Source: CAUZIZ01 sp965219005 (lineage in GTDB: Bacteria > Acidobacteriota > UBA6911 > RPQK01 > JAJDTT01). From it: DNA of 64,000 bases. This document shows, piece by piece, positions 60,559 through 64,000 of the stretch. A program made the translations under genes and the position numbers. Location: assembly GCA_965219005.1 (NCBI GenBank), contig CBDCMS010000004.1, positions 1,054,001 to 1,118,000 on the forward strand, given 5' to 3'. Positions within the stretch are counted from its first letter, which is position 1. Each line of letters starts with the position of its first letter. Below the pieces are notes generated by a model. That model made no database searches, was not told the origin of the DNA, and saw only the letters and a list, made by a program, of their open reading frames with translations.

Positions 60559-63032
60559 ACCGGTGAGAGGGCGCCACTGCCCTTGACCGGTCGAAAGACA
60601 TGCACATCGGCGCTAAGTCCCCGGGGCTCGTAGTATTCTTTCCGGAGAGTCCCTATCACGGGCTGGACCGCCTGATTGTTGGTAAAGATCATGGCACAGC
60701 CCCCCAACCCAGCACCTGCGAGTTGCGCCCCAATGACATCGGGAAGGGAAACCGCCAGGTCAACGATGTAGTCGATCGCCGGCGTGGAACAGGCATATCG
60801 GCCGCTCTGGGCCCAGAAATCTGCGGCCTGGCGCCGGGCCGGATCTTCCGACATCGAGGAAACGATCAGGCGATCCAGCTTCTGATTGCTGTAGGAAGCA
60901 ACGTGAACAGCGGCTTCTCCGTTCCGATAACGAAGAAGTCTGTCCCCATCGTGGCTGAGTCGCATCAGCTCCCCAATCGTCTGCAGACGACGCTCGCGCA
61001 GAAGGGCGGCGAACATCTCGCTACGTTGACATTCTGCGATCCCGTAGATGGCAACTTCGCGTAGCGCATAATGTCCCAGGTCGCGATGGGTTGAAAAGAT
61101 TCGCTCCAGTTGGTCCTTCTGATCCGGTAAGAGCCGTCGCAGATAACTTCGGCTGGCGCGCCTGGGAAGCTGCTTCAAAATCCGGTACAGCTCGCTGGTC
61201 GAGATCCGCAAGCGAGCCGGGTTCAGGTCGCGAAGGTGCTCAAGGCCTTGGAGAACGGCTGTATTCTTCTTGAGCAGCAGTTCCAGGAGGTCATAGCTGG
61301 CAACCCGATGATTGAACGTATCACGCGCGTCGGCACTCTTCGAAACGCGAACTTTGCTGTTGGCGACGACTAGGGACAGCCCATCGGGGAAAGGGATTGT
61401 TTCCTCGATGCGGAAGGGGAAGAAGCCTACCCTTACCACTCGACCTCGTTCCCCGCTTCTGATTGCTGCGTGATCAGCACTTCCCCCACGGGATCCGACG
61501 AACCACTCTCCCTCTCCACAGAGATCGACGAACTGCTGCAGTGTGATCTGCAGCCCATTCAGGGCCACCGATGCCTCGGCCACTGCCACCACTATGGCCG
61601 AGCTACTGGAAAGGCCCGCTCCAACGGGTATGTTCCCGGAGACAACGCAGTCCATTCCTGTCAGTCTGTGGTCCGGGCAGGCATGCTGAAGCCGCAGTAC
61701 GGCAGCCTTGGCGTAGTTACTCCAGTCACCTCGAGAGCCCTCCATCACCTGTTGGACGGTGACAGAGTTGATGAAGTCCATCCAGTCGCACCAATTGGCG
61801 GTTTGCAGGAGACCGCCGATATGGAATTGGCGCTCAGGAAATTCGTCCGAGTGAAGGTTTGTGAGACTAACCAAGTCGTCGTCTCGAGCTCCCGCGACCA
61901 GGACGATCTCCCGGCTGATGGCCATGACGTTTACGTAACCGCCTCGGTGATCGACATGGCGGCCCATCAGATTGATTCTCCCGGGAGCCCTTGTAAGCAC
62001 TACCGGACGCTCGAGTCCGAATCGTCGCACGAACTCCTCGAGAACCCCGAGAAAGGTACTGCGGCGCTCTTCGCGAAGCGCTTCATCGCTTCCATAGATC
62101 TCGGTCAGGATGTGCTGCAAACTCGATGAATTGGTCTGGAGGATACGTAGCCACTCTCCAGCCGGGCGAACGCAGGGTGCTGGCCCCGTCGGCGCCCTCA
62201 CCGAGATACGACGACGTCCCACCAACCGCCGGCGGAAGACCTCTTCCGCGAACAAGAGCTCCTCGGGAGTATTGAAAGCTAAAAGATCTTCCGGATTGGC
62301 AACGTCGACCACGCAGACTCGAGCCTTCTCCGCCACCAGGTTAGCCAGCGTATCGGTAAGATAGAGTTCGCCCTGAGCATTGGTAGCTTCAAGTTTTCCT
62401 ACCGCACGATAAAGAGCAGCAGCTTCGAACAGGTACAAGGATGCGTTGACGGACTTGCAGTGTTCTTCGATCTGCTCGGCCGGCAGTTTTCTGCGTCCGA
62501 CCCGTATTGGGATCCCCTTCTTGGCAGCTTGCTTCAGGTCTGCTACCTCCACGATCGCGACTGCGTTTTGGCTGCGGTCGTAGACGATTCGACCCGCCGT
62601 GGTGGCTGCGGTTTTTGGAAGTGCTACCAGCGTCATCTCCGCCCTCGTCTGGCGGTGCTGGCTGACCAGGTCCGTCACCACCAGGGGCTGAATCAGCTTA
62701 TCTCCCATAGTGACGATGACTTCTCCCTCAAACCCAGTAGATTGTAGGAACCGGGTGGCGCAGGCGGCGGCATGTCCGGTACCTCGTGCGTCTGGCTGGT
62801 AGATGAAGGCGACGCCGGGGTGCTCAGCCGTGATGGTGGCCATGACCTGGCTGGCCATCTGTCCCACTACGATGAGAAATCGCTCCAGACCCACGGATTT
62901 GAGCATCGAGAGAGTCCGCACGATGGCTGGGACTCCGGCGAGCGAAAAGCAGACCTTGTGCTGATCAGAAGAACCCATGCGGGTCCCCTGACCGCCACAC
63001 AGGACCACACACATCGTGTCGTGGTATTCCAT
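60555..63032 (-). CDS. Fused GlmU-type uridylyltransferase / GHMP sugar kinase
   Basis: The 825-residue protein joins two enzymes. Residues of about 5-270 are a sugar-1-phosphate nucleotidyltransferase like GlmU-N: VVLCGGQGTRMG, YQPDARGTGHAA, VTMGDKLI and ATNAQGELYLTDTLA. About 345-825 are a galactokinase-type GHMP kinase: APGRINLMGRHVDHRGG (351-365), VGAGLSSSSA (471-479), FVGSRGGSADHAAI (catalytic Asp region) and LAGAGLGGCAM (about 771). ATG 63032 is chosen because GGAG lies upstream. A kinase making sugar-1-P and a transferase making UDP-sugar in one chain would activate a free sugar, probably an N-acetylhexosamine given NagA next door (inference). FKP fucose salvage enzyme is a known analogue with the same order. 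Confidence 0.85.
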   Translation of the reverse strand: MEYHDTMCVVLCGGQGTRMGSSDQHKVCFSLAGVPAIVRTLSMLKSVGLERFLIVVGQMASQVMATITAEHPGVAFIYQPDARGTGHAAACATRFLQSTGFEGEVIVTMGDKLIQPLVVTDLVSQHRQTRAEMTLVALPKTAATTAGRIVYDRSQNAVAIVEVADLKQAAKKGIPIRVGRRKLPAEQIEEHCKSVNASLYLFEAAALYRAVGKLEATNAQGELYLTDTLANLVAEKARVCVVDVANPEDLLAFNTPEELLFAEEVFRRRLVGRRRISVRAPTGPAPCVRPAGEWLRILQTNSSSLQHILTEIYGSDEALREERRSTFLGVLEEFVRRFGLERPVVLTRAPGRINLMGRHVDHRGGYVNVMAISREIVLVAGARDDDLVSLTNLHSDEFPERQFHIGGLLQTANWCDWMDFINSVTVQQVMEGSRGDWSNYAKAAVLRLQHACPDHRLTGMDCVVSGNIPVGAGLSSSSAIVVAVAEASVALNGLQITLQQFVDLCGEGEWFVGSRGGSADHAAIRSGERGRVVRVGFFPFRIEETIPFPDGLSLVVANSKVRVSKSADARDTFNHRVASYDLLELLLKKNTAVLQGLEHLRDLNPARLRISTSELYRILKQLPRRASRSYLRRLLPDQKDQLERIFSTHRDLGHYALREVAIYGIAECQRSEMFAALLRERRLQTIGELMRLSHDGDRLLRYRNGEAAVHVASYSNQKLDRLIVSSMSEDPARRQAADFWAQSGRYACSTPAIDYIVDLAVSLPDVIGAQLAGAGLGGCAMIFTNNQAVQPVIGTLRKEYYEPRGLSADVHVFRPVKGSGALSPV

Positions 63033-63157
63033 GGATTGACTCCAACGCCCTAGGACCCGATTTCTCATGACCAGTCGACTCCGGCGTCGCAATCATCCGC
63101 CCTGGCTGCGTCAATACTCGGTCGGCCTTCTCTACGACTGGCGAAATCGGGGCTTAG

Positions 63158-63336
63158 GGATCTGTCAAAAATAACTTCACATTCTGGCATCTCATCTTCA
63201 CACCATCTTCGGCCGCTCCTCAATCACGAAATCCGCAACGTAGGCCCGGCTACGCCTGCGGCTTCGCTCAATCGTTCGCGGCCAAATCTGGCGCAAATCT
63301 AAGCGCCAACTCTGCGAAGTTATTCTTGACAGAACC
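63158..63336. mobile_element. MITE-like element (M5) with CTTAG duplication
   Basis: Inverted repeats GGATCTGTCAAAAATAACTT (left) and the complement of GGTTCTGTCAAGAATAACTT (right) border about 179 bases; CTTAG stands just outside both ends (63153-63157 and 63337-63341), consistent with a 5-bp target duplication. No ORF. It lies upstream of the NTase-kinase fusion gene. Confidence 0.8.
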
Positions 63337-63456
63337 CTTAGAGCGCAGCTGAAGATAGCGTGGGGACTTTGTGACAGTCAAGAAGAGCCGGCCCGATCCG
63401 TATCTGTGTCGGTGATCACCGAGAAGCACCTACCCTTTTTGTTTCAATTGGAACGG

Positions 63457-63576
63457 ATGAATACCTGGGTGGTCTTTGTGGTTCTCATGGGCGTCGTGGC
63501 CTTCTATTTCTTTCTCTCGGTGCACCTTCTGTTCAGCTTTGCCAGTCAGTTTTTCTTCAGGGCGCGTAGGAAGTGA
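63457..63576 (+). CDS. Small single-span membrane protein, 39 residues
   Basis: ATG 63457 (GGAACGG just upstream) opens MNTWVVFVVLMGVVAFYFFL, a strong membrane segment, and ends with the positive tail FRARRK at TGA 63574-63576. An in-frame GTG at 63406 would lengthen it to 56 residues (VSVITEKHLPFLFQLER added). No family is recognised. It is opposite in direction to the MotB-like gene, with about 155 bases between the stops, in which I see nothing. Confidence 0.45.
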   Translation: MNTWVVFVVLMGVVAFYFFLSVHLLFSFASQFFFRARRK

Positions 63577-63731
63577 AAACAACGGCCCGGGTCGGGTTGC
63601 TCCAACACCTCTTGCCGGCGGCTGCGACTCCCTCTCAGGGGCAGGGGACAGAGGTTATTCTTCCGGAAGCCATCCTTCTTCTGTGAGAGTGGAAATCTGT
63701 TTCGGCTGGAGCGGAAAGAGAAATCTGGGTT

Positions 63732-64000
63732 CTAGGGCTGTTCCTCGGAGAAGCGAAATTCTACCCGACGGTTCTTCTCTCGATTCTCCCGGTTGTCATT
63801 GGCAGCTAACGGGCGGGTGTCGGAATAGCCCCCCGCGACCAGTCTGTCAGCGGGGACGTCGCATTCCTCGACCAAAAACCGGATGACAGCCGTCGCCCGA
63901 GCTGACGACAACTCCCAGTTGGAGGCGTAGCGAGAGGTCTTGATAGGCACGTCATCTGTGTGTCCGTCGACTCTGAGGTTCATCGATGGTTTGCTTTTGA
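63732..64000 (-). CDS. OmpA/MotB C-terminal domain protein, partial
   Basis: The frame is open from the window edge to TAG 63732. It encodes a peptidoglycan-binding OmpA domain: MNLRVDGHTDDVPIKTSRYA, SNWELSSARATAVIRFLVEE, VAGGYSDTRPLAANDNRENR and NRRVEFRF. The GHTDDVPI...SNWELSSARA text is closest to MotB, the stator protein of flagella, but other OmpA-like proteins share it. The N-terminal membrane part, needed to decide, lies outside the window. Confidence 0.88.
   Translation of the reverse strand, partial: KSKPSMNLRVDGHTDDVPIKTSRYASNWELSSARATAVIRFLVEECDVPADRLVAGGYSDTRPLAANDNRENREKNRRVEFRFSEEQP

Overview
The window is chromosomal DNA of a diderm (Gram-negative) bacterium: it has lpxC, an OmpA/MotB-type protein, lipoproteins and an AmiC-type amidase. 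The likeliest host is an uncultured Acidobacteriota or a relative. The main clue is a 'VWFA-related Acidobacterial domain' type protein (29377-31260). A PQQ/cytochrome 'membrane-bound dehydrogenase' type lipoprotein and many amidohydrolases fit the same guess. This placement is inference; there is no rRNA or other decisive marker. The DNA is fairly GC-rich and gene-dense, and starts on GTG or TTG are common.

Layout, left to right. 1-3328: glycine decarboxylase subunits gcvPB (cut by the window edge) and gcvPA behind a long YjbQ-like protein. 3538-9014: a secreted CHRD protein, a lipoprotein, an IS1182-type element, a TIM-barrel isomerase-like gene, the first of two nearly identical IS1595-type elements, and an orphan MbtH-like gene. 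9205-14646: a PHP-like secreted protein, a D-malate/tartrate dehydrogenase-like enzyme, a predicted outer-membrane protein and a DMT transporter. 14753-20488: a tight operon SDR-lepA-hemW-LOG-glcF. 20495-23064: an FAH-family enzyme and a pair of overlapping amidohydrolase paralogues, one without its metal ligands. 23221-29148: two small envelope proteins, then an ABC ATPase, a large FtsX-type permease and an AttH/CrtC-like protein in one operon.

29377-41852: VWFA protein, amidohydrolase, then a leftward run (beta-propeller/LamG lipoprotein, gamma-glutamyltransferase-like protein, alpha/alpha-toroid protein, GT4 glycosyltransferase) whose last gene is split by the second IS1595 copy; then a D-aminoacylase-like gene. 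42061-46643: envelope and housekeeping genes lpxC, amidase, GerMN, rph and rdgB. 46665-53467: thioredoxin-fold YyaL-like protein, queC, pdxH and the large cytochrome lipoprotein. 53735-55378: two unusual proteins, one DUF4332-like and one with a CxxC/CxC motif. 55950-59166: recQ and a frameshifted DUF4198-like gene. 59377-63032: nagA overlapping a fused GlmU-type uridylyltransferase/GHMP sugar kinase, which I read as an amino-sugar salvage unit. The right edge cuts an OmpA/MotB-domain gene.

The most striking structure outside genes is a set of mobile elements and MITE-like inverted repeats bordered by the palindrome CTAG (4590-6167, 24480-24646, 58148-58318, 59163-59316, and less perfectly 48829-49012). 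In two cases this CTAG contains the TAG stop codon of the upstream gene, so the insertion keeps the reading frame intact. Two further dispersed repeat families (R1 about 180 bp, R2 about 75 bp) lie between genes. I saw no tRNA, rRNA, CRISPR array or phage structural module.
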